DNA from: Paracidovorax wautersii | GTDB taxonomy: Bacteria > Pseudomonadota > Gammaproteobacteria > Burkholderiales > Burkholderiaceae_C | Direction of reading: 5' to 3' | Assembly (NCBI RefSeq): GCF_031453675.1 | Contig: NZ_JAVIZX010000001.1 | Location: 1,488,001 to 1,552,000, forward strand | DNA length: 64,000 nt | In this document: one piece after another, positions 18,293 to 30,491 of the stretch | How the letters are laid out: each line of letters opens with the position of its first letter | How positions within the stretch are numbered: position 1 is the first letter of the stretch | Notes under the pieces: generated by a model | Database searches by the model: none | Told to the model about the DNA's origin: nothing | The model's input: only the letters and a program-made list of their open reading frames with translations | Position numbers and translations under genes: made by a program

Positions 18293-19351
18293 ATGGCCCT
18301 CATGGACTTCATCAAGAAGCAGTTCATCGACATCATCCAGTGGACGGAGGAGGGCGACGGCACGCTGGCGTGGCGCTTCCCGATGCGGGACATGGAAATC
18401 CAGAACGGCGGCACGCTGGTGGTGCGCGAGTCGCAGATGGCCGTGTTCGTCAACGAAGGCCAGGTGGCCGACGTGTTCGGCCCCGGCACGTACAAGCTCA
18501 CCACGCAGACGCTGCCGGTGCTGACCTACCTGAAGAACTGGGACAAGCTCTTCGAGTCCCCGTTCAAGAGCGACGTGTACTTCTTCAGCACGCGCCAGCA
18601 GGTGGACCAGAAGTGGGGCACGCCCCAGCCCATCACCATCCGCGACAAGGACTTCGGCGCCGTGCGGCTGCGCGCCTTCGGCAACTACGCCTACCGCGTG
18701 GCGGACCCGAAGCTCTTCCACACCGAAATCTCCGGCACGCGCGAGTCCTATCCCGTGGCCGACCTGGACGGCCAGCTGCGCGGCCTGGTGCTGCAGAACA
18801 TCAGCAACGCCATCGCGGGCAGCGGCCTGCCGTTCCTTGATTTGGCGGCCAACCAGGTCATGTTCGCCGACGCGCTGGCCAAGGAACTGCAGCCGGCCTT
18901 CGCCAAGATCGGCCTGAAGCTGGAAGGCATGACGGTGCAGAACGTCTCGCTGCCCGAAGAGCTGCAGAAGGTGCTGGACCAGAAGATCGGCATGGGCATG
19001 GTCGGCAACGACATGGGCAAGTTCATGCAGTACCAGACGGCGCAGGCGATCCCCAAGTTCGCCGAAGGCTCGGCGAATGGCGGTGGTGGCGGCATTGCCG
19101 GCGACGCCATGGGCCTGGGCGCCGGCGTGGCGCTGGGCCAGGTGCTGGCGCAGAACCTGCAGCAGGGCCTGCAGAACCCCGGCAGCGCTGCGGCGCAGGC
19201 GGCGGCCGTGGCCGGCGCGCCGGTGCAGGGCGTGAAGCCCGAGGACGTGATGGCCACGCTGGAAAAGCTGGGCGAACTCAAGGCCAAGGGCATCCTCACG
19301 CAGGAAGAGTTCGACGCCAAGAAATCCGAGCTGCTCAAGAAGCTGGTGTGA
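18293..19351 (+). CDS. SPFH/band-7-like protein with C-terminal SHOCT domain (YdjI/virion-core type)
   Basis: Membrane-scaffold-type protein of 352 residues. The N-terminal SPFH domain of the YdjI family (about 1-235) includes QFIDIIQWTEEGDGTLAWRF, VVRESQMAVFVNEGQV and GPGTYKLTTQTLPVL. A Gly/Ala-rich linker (about 255-310) follows. The last 35 residues form a SHOCT helix-turn (LEKLGELKAKGILTQEEFDA, then KKSELLKKL), a motif thought to mediate oligomerisation or membrane association. It heads a run with the DUF4178 and DUF350 genes 83 bp and more downstream. The combination is associated with envelope-stress loci; that role is inferred here. Confidence 0.85.
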   Translation: MALMDFIKKQFIDIIQWTEEGDGTLAWRFPMRDMEIQNGGTLVVRESQMAVFVNEGQVADVFGPGTYKLTTQTLPVLTYLKNWDKLFESPFKSDVYFFSTRQQVDQKWGTPQPITIRDKDFGAVRLRAFGNYAYRVADPKLFHTEISGTRESYPVADLDGQLRGLVLQNISNAIAGSGLPFLDLAANQVMFADALAKELQPAFAKIGLKLEGMTVQNVSLPEELQKVLDQKIGMGMVGNDMGKFMQYQTAQAIPKFAEGSANGGGGGIAGDAMGLGAGVALGQVLAQNLQQGLQNPGSAAAQAAAVAGAPVQGVKPEDVMATLEKLGELKAKGILTQEEFDAKKSELLKKLV

Positions 19352-19360
19352 TCCCGGTAT

Positions 19361-19418
19361 TGTGCTATTAAATATATAGCTAATGGCGCTTGATACATAA
19401 GCGCTAGAGGCCAAAAAC
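19361..19418. repeat. Dispersed small repeat, family A, copy 4
   Basis: Starts 9 bp after the SPFH gene stop: TGCTATTAAATATATAGCTA, then TGGCGCTT-GATACAT-AAGCGCTAGAGGCC. It lies between two genes that otherwise look like one operon and could act as a weak terminator or RNA-processing site. Confidence 0.85.
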
Positions 19419-19434
19419 ACTTAAAACACTTCGC

Positions 19435-20958
19435 ATGGCCGACAGCGGCACCCAGCGTCATTACCGCGCGCCCTGCCCCGGCTGTGGCGCCCCGGTCGAA
19501 TTCCAGAGCGCGCAGTCCACGCACGCCGTCTGCCCCTACTGCCAGAGCACGGTGGTGCGCAGCGGCGACGTGCTCAAGCGCATCGGCAAGATGGCCGAGG
19601 TCTTCGACGACCACAGTCCGCTGCAGCCCATGGCCACGGGCCGGGCTGTGCTGGACGGCAAAGACCAGCCCTTCACGCTCATCGGCCGCCTGCAGTACCA
19701 GGGCGACGCGGGCACGTGGACGGAGTGGATCGCCCTTCTGAACGACGGCACGACGGCCACGCTGGGCGAGGACAACGGCGCCTACGTCTTCACGCGCCCG
19801 GTGCCCGCCGACCGCACCCTGCCCGAGGCCGCGCACTTTCGTCCCGGCGCCACCACCGCCGTGGCCGGCAAGACCTACAGCGTGGCCGCCAACGTGCAGG
19901 CCCGCCTGGTCGCCGCCCAGGGCGAGCTGCCCAAGCTGCCGCCGCTGGGCCAGCCGTTCAGCGTGGTGGAACTGCGCAGCGACGACGGCGAGGTGCTGTC
20001 CATCGACTACGGCAGCGTGCCGCCGAAGGTCGAGCGCGGCCGCGCCGTGCGACTCGACGACCTGAAGCTGCAGGGCCTGAAGGACGAGTCGGTCAAGAAC
20101 GAGAAAGGCCGCCAGTTCAGCTGCCCGAATTGCGGCGCGCCCGTGGCGGTGAAGCTGTCCAGCACCAAGAGCCTGACCTGCCCGTCCTGCCAGAGCCTGA
20201 TCGACGTGTCGGGCGGCCTGGGCGGCAAACTGCGCCACGCCGAGCAGCACGAGCCCGTGCGCCTGCTGATCCCGCTGGGCAGCCAGGGCACGCTGGAGGG
20301 CGTGCACTGGCAGGTGGTGGGCTTTCAGCACCGCATGGGCGTGGAGCCGGGCGACGACGAACACTTCGGCTGGGACGAATACCTGCTGTACCACCGCAAG
20401 CGCGGCTTCGCCTTTCTGGTGGATGCGAGCGATGGCTGGAGCCTGGTGCGCCCCGCCACCGGCGCGCCCAAGCTCTCGGCCAACGGGAAGGGCGCGCACT
20501 ACCTGAACACGCCCTACCAGCTGGAATACAGCTACGAGGCCGAAACCACCTACGTGCTGGGCGAGTTCTACTGGCCCGTGGAGCGTGGGCAGAAAACGTT
20601 CAACCGCGACTTCGCCAGCAGCACCGGCCGCGGCATCCTGTCGATGGAGCAGACGCCCCAGGAGGTGACCTGGTCCGTGGGCAGCAAGCTCGACAGCGCC
20701 GTCGTCGCCAAGGCCTTCAAGCTCGACGGCCAGGCCGACCTGTTCAAGCGCGAAGACGCCGCGCCCTTGGCCGGCGCGGGCGGCATCGGCTGCGGCACGT
20801 GGATCGTGATCCTCTTCCTGCTGCCGCTCATCGTGATGCTGGTGCTGGGCGGCAGCTGCAGCTCCTGCGACCCGCAGCGCGAAAATTGCACCTCGTCCAG
20901 CTACCGGTCTTCCGGCGGCTCCTACGGCGGCTATTCCAGCGGCGGCGGGCACAAATGA
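19435..20958 (+). CDS. Double zinc-ribbon DUF4178 protein with C-terminal membrane anchor
   Basis: A 507-residue protein of unknown biochemical function. There are two tandem units, each a zinc ribbon followed by a DUF4178 domain. The first ribbon is CPGCG/CPYC (C14, C17, C33, C36) and the second is CPNCG/CPSC (about 230-250). The second DUF4178 unit contains EYLLYHRKRGFAFLVDASDG and YEAETTYVLGEFYWPVERGQ. Near the C-terminus one strong membrane span (GTWIVILFLLPLIVMLVLGG, about 460-480) is followed by a Cys pair and a Ser/Gly/Tyr tail. It is adjacent to the DUF350 gene (66 bp). The family usually travels with spermidine-synthase-like and DUF350 genes, as it does here. Confidence 0.85.
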   Translation: MADSGTQRHYRAPCPGCGAPVEFQSAQSTHAVCPYCQSTVVRSGDVLKRIGKMAEVFDDHSPLQPMATGRAVLDGKDQPFTLIGRLQYQGDAGTWTEWIALLNDGTTATLGEDNGAYVFTRPVPADRTLPEAAHFRPGATTAVAGKTYSVAANVQARLVAAQGELPKLPPLGQPFSVVELRSDDGEVLSIDYGSVPPKVERGRAVRLDDLKLQGLKDESVKNEKGRQFSCPNCGAPVAVKLSSTKSLTCPSCQSLIDVSGGLGGKLRHAEQHEPVRLLIPLGSQGTLEGVHWQVVGFQHRMGVEPGDDEHFGWDEYLLYHRKRGFAFLVDASDGWSLVRPATGAPKLSANGKGAHYLNTPYQLEYSYEAETTYVLGEFYWPVERGQKTFNRDFASSTGRGILSMEQTPQEVTWSVGSKLDSAVVAKAFKLDGQADLFKREDAAPLAGAGGIGCGTWIVILFLLPLIVMLVLGGSCSSCDPQRENCTSSSYRSSGGSYGGYSSGGGHK

Positions 20959-21024
20959 GAGCCTGCCGCCGCGCTCCCGATTGCTTCATCTTTTTCATCC
21001 ATCCCACCGACGGAGGTCTTCATC

Positions 21025-21249
21025 ATGGCTCTTGAATGGCTGCGGCCTGCCGCTTTCTTCGGCTCCATCCTCTTCGCGCTGATCGGCGTGCTGGTGTTCT
21101 GGGTCAGCTTCATCATCATCGACAAGATCACGCCCTACGACCTGTGGGCCGAGATCGTGGAGAAGCAGAACAAGGCGCTCGCCATGGTGGTGGCGGCCAT
21201 GTGCCTGGGCATCAGCATCATCGTGGCGGCGGCGATCCACGGCGGGTAA
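21025..21249 (+). CDS. DUF350 membrane protein (YjfL-like, single unit)
   Basis: A 74-residue inner-membrane protein with two spans (FFGSILFALIGVLVFWVSFI and NKALAMVVAAMCLGISIIVA) separated by the conserved short loop IDKITPYDLWAEI. E. coli YjfL has about twice this length, two such units, so this is a half-size form. A strong GGAGG site (ACCGACGGAGGTCTTCATC) precedes the ATG. It is the last clearly linked gene of the SPFH-DUF4178-DUF350 run before an iron-uptake gene. Confidence 0.85.
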   Translation: MALEWLRPAAFFGSILFALIGVLVFWVSFIIIDKITPYDLWAEIVEKQNKALAMVVAAMCLGISIIVAAAIHGG

Positions 21250-21404
21250 AGGCGGCGCCGGGCCGCCGCCGCATGCGGCCCGCGGCATTCGTTGCGGGCG
21301 TTGCCGGCAGCAGAGGGCACCCCCGAGACGATCGGCGCGTGCATACGGGCCGTGCAAAGCGTGTTGTACGGCTGACACAAATCCCGTACGGTACGCAAAA
21401 TATT

Positions 21405-21425
21405 GAATAAGAATAATTATCGTTA
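21405..21425. promoter_or_regulatory. Fur-box-like site upstream of the TonB receptor
   Basis: GAATAAGAATAATTATCGTT fits three head-to-tail NATWAT-type hexamers (AATAAG, AATAAT, TATCGT) of the Fur consensus. It lies 73 bp before the receptor ATG in an AT-rich patch unlike the surrounding GC-rich DNA. It predicts repression of the receptor by Fur-Fe(II). Confidence 0.7.
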
Positions 21426-21497
21426 CTGTTACATTCGCTCGCTTTCCGACACGGGCCGTTGACACCGCGGCCCATTTGCCTTGCCGAGGAAGCGAAC

Positions 21498-23672
21498 ATG
21501 AACCGAAAGAACCGGCCCACCGGTCCCGCCTACCCTTTACTGCCAACCGCCGTCGCCATGCTCCTGGCATGGTCCTGCGCCGCAACCACCGCGAGCGCCC
21601 AGCCGGCGCCTGACGAGGCCCCTGCCCTGCCGGCCGCTCTCCAGCAGCTCCCTGCGGTACATGTCAGCGGATCGCAGTACGACCCGGACGACGTGCGCCC
21701 CGAAGGCGTGACCACCGCCACCAAGACGTACATGGCCCCCAGGGACATCCCGCAGACGGTCGATACGCTGGAGGTCAACAAGTACAAGAGCTACGGCATC
21801 AACGACCTGGCCACCATGCTCGACGGCGTGCCCGGCGTGAACACCAGCTACGACATGCGGGGCGAGGGCGTGATGATCCGCGGCTTCCAGGCCGATGCCG
21901 GCGACATCTACCGCGATGGCGTGCGTGAAAGCGGGCAGGTGCGCCGCAGCACGGCGAACGTGGAGCGCATCGAGATCCTCAAGGGCCCGGCTTCGGTGCT
22001 GTACGGCCGCAGCGCTGGTGGCGGCGTCATCAATCTGGTGAGCAAGCAGGCGCGGTTCGACGGCAAGAGCAGCGTCACCCTGCGCGGCGGTTCTTGGGAC
22101 AACGTGGGCGGCACCATCGACATCAACCAGGTGATCAACCCGAACGTGGTCGTGCGGCTGACGGCCGACCGCGAGCAGGCGCACAGCTTTCGCAGCGGCA
22201 TCCGCAACAAGAACGAGATGGTCTCGCCCAGCATCCTGGTGGACAACCGCAAGGGTCTGCGCTGGACGGGGCAATACACCTACGACAACGTCTGGCGCGT
22301 GCCCGACCGCGGTCCGGCGTACGACCAGTTGCCGGCCGGCGTGTCCATCCGCCAGGGCTTTGCCCAGCCTGGGGACTACGTCGAGGACCGCCTACGCGTG
22401 TGGCGCTCAGACCTGAGCTATGACTTCAACCCCGCCTGGAGCGTGCGCTGGGTGGCCAGCCGCCGCGAGGCCGACCAGGACTTCGACCACTACTATCTGG
22501 GCACGTACTGCAATGCGCAGGGACGCACGTCCACCAACGCCACCTGCACCAACCGCAGCCAGGTGCGCCAGAGCTATGCCTGGCAGCAGACGGCCAACAA
22601 GACCACCTCGCACACGGTGGACCTGACCGGCCGGTTCGACCTGGCGGGCATGCGGCACGATCTGCTGGTGGGCGTGGAGCACAGCGAGGAAGAGCGCGCG
22701 CCGCGCCTGTTCTCCACCGCCAACAGCAACGGCTTCATCGATCCGTTCAACCCGGTGTTCAACGCCGTGCGTCCGGCGCAGGGTGCGCCGACGCAGGACA
22801 ACCTGCACATCGGCAAGGGGCAGGCACTCTATGTGCAAGATCTGATCGAAGTTGCTCCGCAATGGAAGCTGCTGCTCGGCGCGCGCTACGACAGCTACAA
22901 GTTCGAAAGCACCAACCGCATCAACGGCTTTCAGCGCGACACGGACGGCAGCTCCGTGAGCCCGCGCGTGGGCGTGGTCTGGCAGCCGGTGCGCGACCAC
23001 AGCGTGTACGCCTCCTGGAACAAGAGCTTCTCGCCCTACGGCGGACGCGGCACGCTCAGCGTGGACACCGCGGCCACGGCCGTGCTGGACGAGGCGCCCC
23101 AGCACTCGCGCCAGGTCGAGATCGGCCTCAAGAGCGACTGGCTGCAGGGCGCGTTGTCTACCCAGCTGGCGGTCTACCAGCTGGAGCACTACAACATCCG
23201 CTACCGGCCGGAACCCGACACCGACCCCTTCACCTTCGCCATGCGCGGCAAGGAGCGTTCGCGCGGAATCGAGTTCAGCGCCGCTGGGCGGGTCGCTCCC
23301 TCTTGGTACGTACGCGGCGGCGTCGGCGTGATGAGTGCCAAGGTGCTGGGCGACCGCAGCGTGCCCGCCAATGAAGGCAACTACCTGGCCAACACGGCCC
23401 AGCGCAACGGTAACCTGTTCCTGCGGTATGCGCCTCCCGGCGCCTGGTACGGCGAGGTCGGCGTGACGCATACCAGCCACCGGTACACCAACCTCGCCAA
23501 CACCAGCATCCTGCCGGGTTACACCCGCTGGGACGGCTTGGTTGGCTGGCGTGCCGCGCCGTGGACGGTCACGCTCGCCGTGTCGAACCTGCTGGACAAG
23601 GAATACTGGCGGTCCAGCAGCATGCCCGGTACGCCCCGCAGCTTTCTGCTGAGCGCCAATTACCAGTTCTGA
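21498..23672 (+). CDS. TonB-dependent siderophore receptor
   Basis: Outer-membrane ferric-siderophore receptor of 724 residues. The signal peptide (about 1-34) ends TTASA-QPAP. A plug domain (about 70-190) contains DIPQTVDTLEVNKYKSYGIN, RGEGVMIRGFQADAGDIYRD and VERIEILKGPASVLYGRSA. The beta-barrel ends with VSNLLDKEYW and a terminal aromatic, SANYQF. No N-terminal STN signalling domain, so it is a simple receptor rather than a FecA-type transducer. The start at 21498 follows a GAGGAAG site. A Fur-like box lies upstream, and a membrane-anchored partner gene follows after 5 bp. Confidence 0.93.
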   Translation: MNRKNRPTGPAYPLLPTAVAMLLAWSCAATTASAQPAPDEAPALPAALQQLPAVHVSGSQYDPDDVRPEGVTTATKTYMAPRDIPQTVDTLEVNKYKSYGINDLATMLDGVPGVNTSYDMRGEGVMIRGFQADAGDIYRDGVRESGQVRRSTANVERIEILKGPASVLYGRSAGGGVINLVSKQARFDGKSSVTLRGGSWDNVGGTIDINQVINPNVVVRLTADREQAHSFRSGIRNKNEMVSPSILVDNRKGLRWTGQYTYDNVWRVPDRGPAYDQLPAGVSIRQGFAQPGDYVEDRLRVWRSDLSYDFNPAWSVRWVASRREADQDFDHYYLGTYCNAQGRTSTNATCTNRSQVRQSYAWQQTANKTTSHTVDLTGRFDLAGMRHDLLVGVEHSEEERAPRLFSTANSNGFIDPFNPVFNAVRPAQGAPTQDNLHIGKGQALYVQDLIEVAPQWKLLLGARYDSYKFESTNRINGFQRDTDGSSVSPRVGVVWQPVRDHSVYASWNKSFSPYGGRGTLSVDTAATAVLDEAPQHSRQVEIGLKSDWLQGALSTQLAVYQLEHYNIRYRPEPDTDPFTFAMRGKERSRGIEFSAAGRVAPSWYVRGGVGVMSAKVLGDRSVPANEGNYLANTAQRNGNLFLRYAPPGAWYGEVGVTHTSHRYTNLANTSILPGYTRWDGLVGWRAAPWTVTLAVSNLLDKEYWRSSSMPGTPRSFLLSANYQF

Positions 23673-23677
23673 ACCCC

Positions 23678-24695
23678 GTGCCGTCCACGCCCGCCCCGGG
23701 GGCCCGCCGAACGCTTCTGTGGGCCGCGGCGGCCGGCGTGCTGGTGGCCGGGCTGGCCGCCGCAGGCGGCTGGCTTTGGCACCGGGACGCGCCGCCCCGC
23801 GCGGCCTTGGCGCAAGCGCGGTCCCTGGCTTGGCCGCCTGCTCCGGCCTCCGCGCCGGTTCCGATGGCCGACTTTCCTTGGGATCCGCTGCTGGGGGGGG
23901 GCGCCTGCCGACACTGCAGAGACGCTCCACGCACCGGAACGCGGCGCCTCCTTCGCACACGCCACCACCTCCATGGACCCGCCCGCACAGCCTGTGTGGG
24001 AGATGCTGCGCGACTACCGTGGCCCGGATCTCGGCCGTGCCGCCGAGGATGTCGAGGTGCTGTCAGCGCTCTCGTGGTGCGCGACGCGCGAGGCCATTCC
24101 CGAATGGCTGGGCGCGGCCCGGTCGCAGGGCGACGCACCCGAGCCCGTGCAGGCGCTGGCTGCCGAACATGCGCAGGTGCAGCGCCTGTGCGCGCGGCTG
24201 TCCGACCGCGACTACGCGCTGCGCCTGTCCATCCTGCGGCTGCACGCCCGGGCCGGCCAGGTGGAGGCACAGTTGGCCTTCCTCGATGTCGGGCCCACGG
24301 GGCGGTGGCTAGATCCCGATCGGGAGCACCTCCCGCTCGACGGCCCGCAACTGGCGGCGTGGCGCCAGGAGCTGCTGGAGTATCTGTCCCAGGCGGCCGC
24401 GGTCCGCCCGGGCGATGCACTCAGCACCCTGGCCTTCCTGTACGACCCCGGCACCCCGGTGCAGGCGGACGACCCGGTATTCGGGCCGCTGCGCGACCCT
24501 GTGGAGGGGCATGCCTACCGCCTCCTGTGGCAGGACTATCCCAGTAGTACCGTGTCCCCCTCGTCGGCGGCTGCCTTCGTGCGGCGCGAGGCGGCCCGGC
24601 TGACGTCCGAGCAACGGGCGCAGGCGCACGCGCGGGCCGCGGTGCTGCGCAGGCAATGGGCGCTGCCACCGCCGCCCGTCGCTGCGTCCCGCTGA
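23678..24695 (+). pseudogene. Membrane-anchored protein of unknown function, frame broken at a G9 tract
   Basis: Starts at a GTG 5 bp after the receptor stop. An N-terminal anchor (RRTLLWAAAAGVLVAGLAAA) is followed by a periplasmic-looking region ending MADFPWDPLLGG. The frame is then lost at nine consecutive Gs (23893-23901). Eight Gs would join it to the open frame GAPADTAETLHAPERGASFA and on through VWEMLRDYRGPDL to the stop at 24695, giving about 338 residues. As given, only the part from ATG 23973 (240 residues) reads cleanly. I recognise no family; it has helical, Ala/Arg/Leu-rich segments. The G9 tract could be a slippage-prone switch or a sequencing error. Confidence 0.7.
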
Positions 24696-24765
24696 GCAGG
24701 CCGACGTGCCGGCGCCGATCACAGGGCCCGGGGCCGGGCCGCCGTCTCGCAGCACAATACCCGCC

Positions 24766-26508
24766 GTGTCCACGCCGCCCGCCCCCACTTCATCCCCCCG
24801 CCCCATCGACATCGCCCTGCTCGCCAGCGTCTTCGTCGTCGCCGCCTGCGGGCTGCTCTACGAACTGGCGGCGGGCGCATTGGCGTCGTATGTGCTGGGC
24901 GATTCGGTGCTGCAGTTCAGCACCATCATCGGCACCTATCTCTTCGCCATGGGCGTGGGCTCGTGGCTGTCGCGGTATTTCGAGCGGCAGTTGCCTGCCC
25001 ATTTTCTAAGGATCGAATTGCTGGTGGCGCTCATCGGTGGGGCGCTTCCAGCTACGCTTTTCATAGCGAATGCCTACGTACCGGGCGCGTTCCGCATCCT
25101 GCTGTACGGCATGGTGTTCGCGGTGGGCACGCTGGTGGGGCTGGAGATTCCGCTGGTCATGCGCATCCTCAAGCGCAATGTGCAGCTCAAGGACCTGGTC
25201 TCGCAGGTGCTCACCTTCGACTACCTGGGCGCGCTGGCCGTGTCCATGGCATTCCCGCTGCTGCTGGTACCGCACCTGGGCCTCATCCGCACGGGGCTGC
25301 TGTTCGGCGTGATGAATGCGGTGGTGGCGGTGTGGGCGCTGTGGCTGTTCCGGCACGAGCTGCGCCGGCTGCGCGCCCATGCGTTCGCCTGCGCCGCGGT
25401 GCTGGGCGTGCTGGCCGCGGGGCTGTGGGGCGCCGAGCACCTCACGCGGTTTGCCGAGGACAAGTTCTACCAGGACCGCATCGTGATGAGCAGCGTGTCG
25501 CCCTACCAGCGCATCGTGGTCACCAACGGCAAGGCGGGCCATCGGCTGTACCTGAACGGCAATCTGCAGTTCGCCGAGCGTGATGAGTACCGCTACCACG
25601 AGGCCCTGGTGCACCCGGCGATGTCCGCGCACGGCGCTCCTCGCCGGGTGGCGGTGCTGGGCGGCGGCGACGGCATGGCGGTGCGCGAGATCCTCAAGTA
25701 CCCCAGCGTGGAGTCGGTCACCCTGGTGGAGCTGGACCCGGCCATGACGGCCCTCTTCCGCGAGAACCCGGCCCTGGTGCGGCTCAACGGCAACGCGCTC
25801 AACGACCCCCGCGTGCATATCGTCAACGCCGATGCGTTCCAGTGGCTGCAGGAGGGAGACGCGGAGGCCCCCGCACGGCAGAGCGTGGGGGCCCCCATGA
25901 GCGCCGCCGGGCCGTCCCAAGGCGCGAAGGCCCCCTTGGGGGGCAGCGACCCAGCGCAGCGGCGGAGCGTGGGGGCCCACATGAGCGCCGCCGGGCCGTC
26001 CCAAGGCGCGAAGGCCCCCTTGGGGGGCAGCGACCCAGCGCAGCGGCGGAGCGTGGGGGCCCACAGTACTTTCGACGTGATCGTCGTGGACTTCCCCGAC
26101 CCCACCAACTTCAACATCGGCAAGCTCTACACCAACAGCTTCTACGCCCTGCTGGAGCAGCGGCTGGCTGCCAGCGGCTACGCCGTGGTGCAGACCACCT
26201 CGCCGCTGGTGGCGCGCCAGAGCTTCTGGACCGTGGTGGAGACCATGGAATCGGTGGGCTTGCGCACTGCGCCGTACCACGCGCACGTACCGAGCTTCGG
26301 CGAATGGGGCTTCGTGATCGCCAGCCGCAGGCCGTGGCGCCTGCCTGCGCAACTGCCCGAAGGCCTGCGCTTCCTGTCGCTGCCCACGCTGCCGCTGCTG
26401 TTCGACTTTCCGCTGGACATGGCGCGGCTGCCGGCGCCGGTCAACCGCCTGTCCAACCAGGCGCTGGTGCACACCTACGAGCAGGAGTGGGGGCGCGTCA
26501 CGCACTGA
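24766..26508 (+). CDS. Membrane-fused spermidine-synthase-like protein with in-frame 84-bp tandem repeat
   Basis: 580 residues. The N-terminal half (about 15-225) has seven or so hydrophobic spans, e.g. IALLASVFVVAACGLLYELA and IPLVMRILKRNVQLKDLVSQ in a loop. The C-terminal half is a polyamine aminopropyltransferase fold with NGNLQFAERDEYRYHEALVH, the SAM-binding VAVLGGGDGMAVREIL (about 294-309), VTLVELDPAM and FDVIVVDFPDPTNFN (about 435). It probably transfers aminopropyl groups from decarboxylated SAM at the membrane. Between VNADAFQWL and FDVIVVDF lies an insert of about 60 residues made of two 28-residue repeats. GTG 24766 is chosen over GTG 24706, since it follows an ACAATA element and starts where the family starts. 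Confidence 0.85.
   Translation: MSTPPAPTSSPRPIDIALLASVFVVAACGLLYELAAGALASYVLGDSVLQFSTIIGTYLFAMGVGSWLSRYFERQLPAHFLRIELLVALIGGALPATLFIANAYVPGAFRILLYGMVFAVGTLVGLEIPLVMRILKRNVQLKDLVSQVLTFDYLGALAVSMAFPLLLVPHLGLIRTGLLFGVMNAVVAVWALWLFRHELRRLRAHAFACAAVLGVLAAGLWGAEHLTRFAEDKFYQDRIVMSSVSPYQRIVVTNGKAGHRLYLNGNLQFAERDEYRYHEALVHPAMSAHGAPRRVAVLGGGDGMAVREILKYPSVESVTLVELDPAMTALFRENPALVRLNGNALNDPRVHIVNADAFQWLQEGDAEAPARQSVGAPMSAAGPSQGAKAPLGGSDPAQRRSVGAHMSAAGPSQGAKAPLGGSDPAQRRSVGAHSTFDVIVVDFPDPTNFNIGKLYTNSFYALLEQRLAASGYAVVQTTSPLVARQSFWTVVETMESVGLRTAPYHAHVPSFGEWGFVIASRRPWRLPAQLPEGLRFLSLPTLPLLFDFPLDMARLPAPVNRLSNQALVHTYEQEWGRVTH
25003..25072. repeat. Possible degenerate family A repeat inside the spermidine-synthase-like gene
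   Basis: Minus-strand sequence TTCGCTATGAAAAGCGTAGC, TGGAAGCGCC and GATGAGCGCC keeps the spacing of family A arms. It codes in frame for part of a membrane span (LVALIGGALPATLFIAN). The match is weak and could be coincidence. Confidence 0.35.
25881..26066. repeat. 84-bp tandem repeat (two full units plus partial) in coding sequence
   Basis: GAGCGTGGGGGCCC recurs at 25881, 25965 and 26049, an exact 84-bp period (28 codons), and the two full units are almost identical. Each unit contains an inverted-repeat-like GGCGCGAAGGCCCCCTTGGG. It adds residues about 372-433 to the enzyme without breaking the frame. The unit looks like a dispersed intergenic element that was captured and duplicated. Confidence 0.9.
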
Positions 26509-26693
26509 GAGGAGCGTGAGAAGGCTGGGCGCTGGGGTGCTGTCACCGCCGGCGCCTTGGATGTCCGGATATTCCGTCGGCCAGAATGGCCGATTGAAAA
26601 AATGCAATCGCACCCGCCGGGCGCGAATGCGCAGACTATCGGAGGCGCGATTTCCGGCACAATCGCGCGCTGCCTCCAACTTCCGTACGCTCC

Positions 26694-30487
<3,794 letters not shown>

Positions 30488-30491
<4 letters not shown>

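Noticed and set aside
25881-26066. Short direct repeats considered as a CRISPR array
   Set aside because: Units are contiguous with no spacers, lie inside a coding frame, and no cas gene is present.
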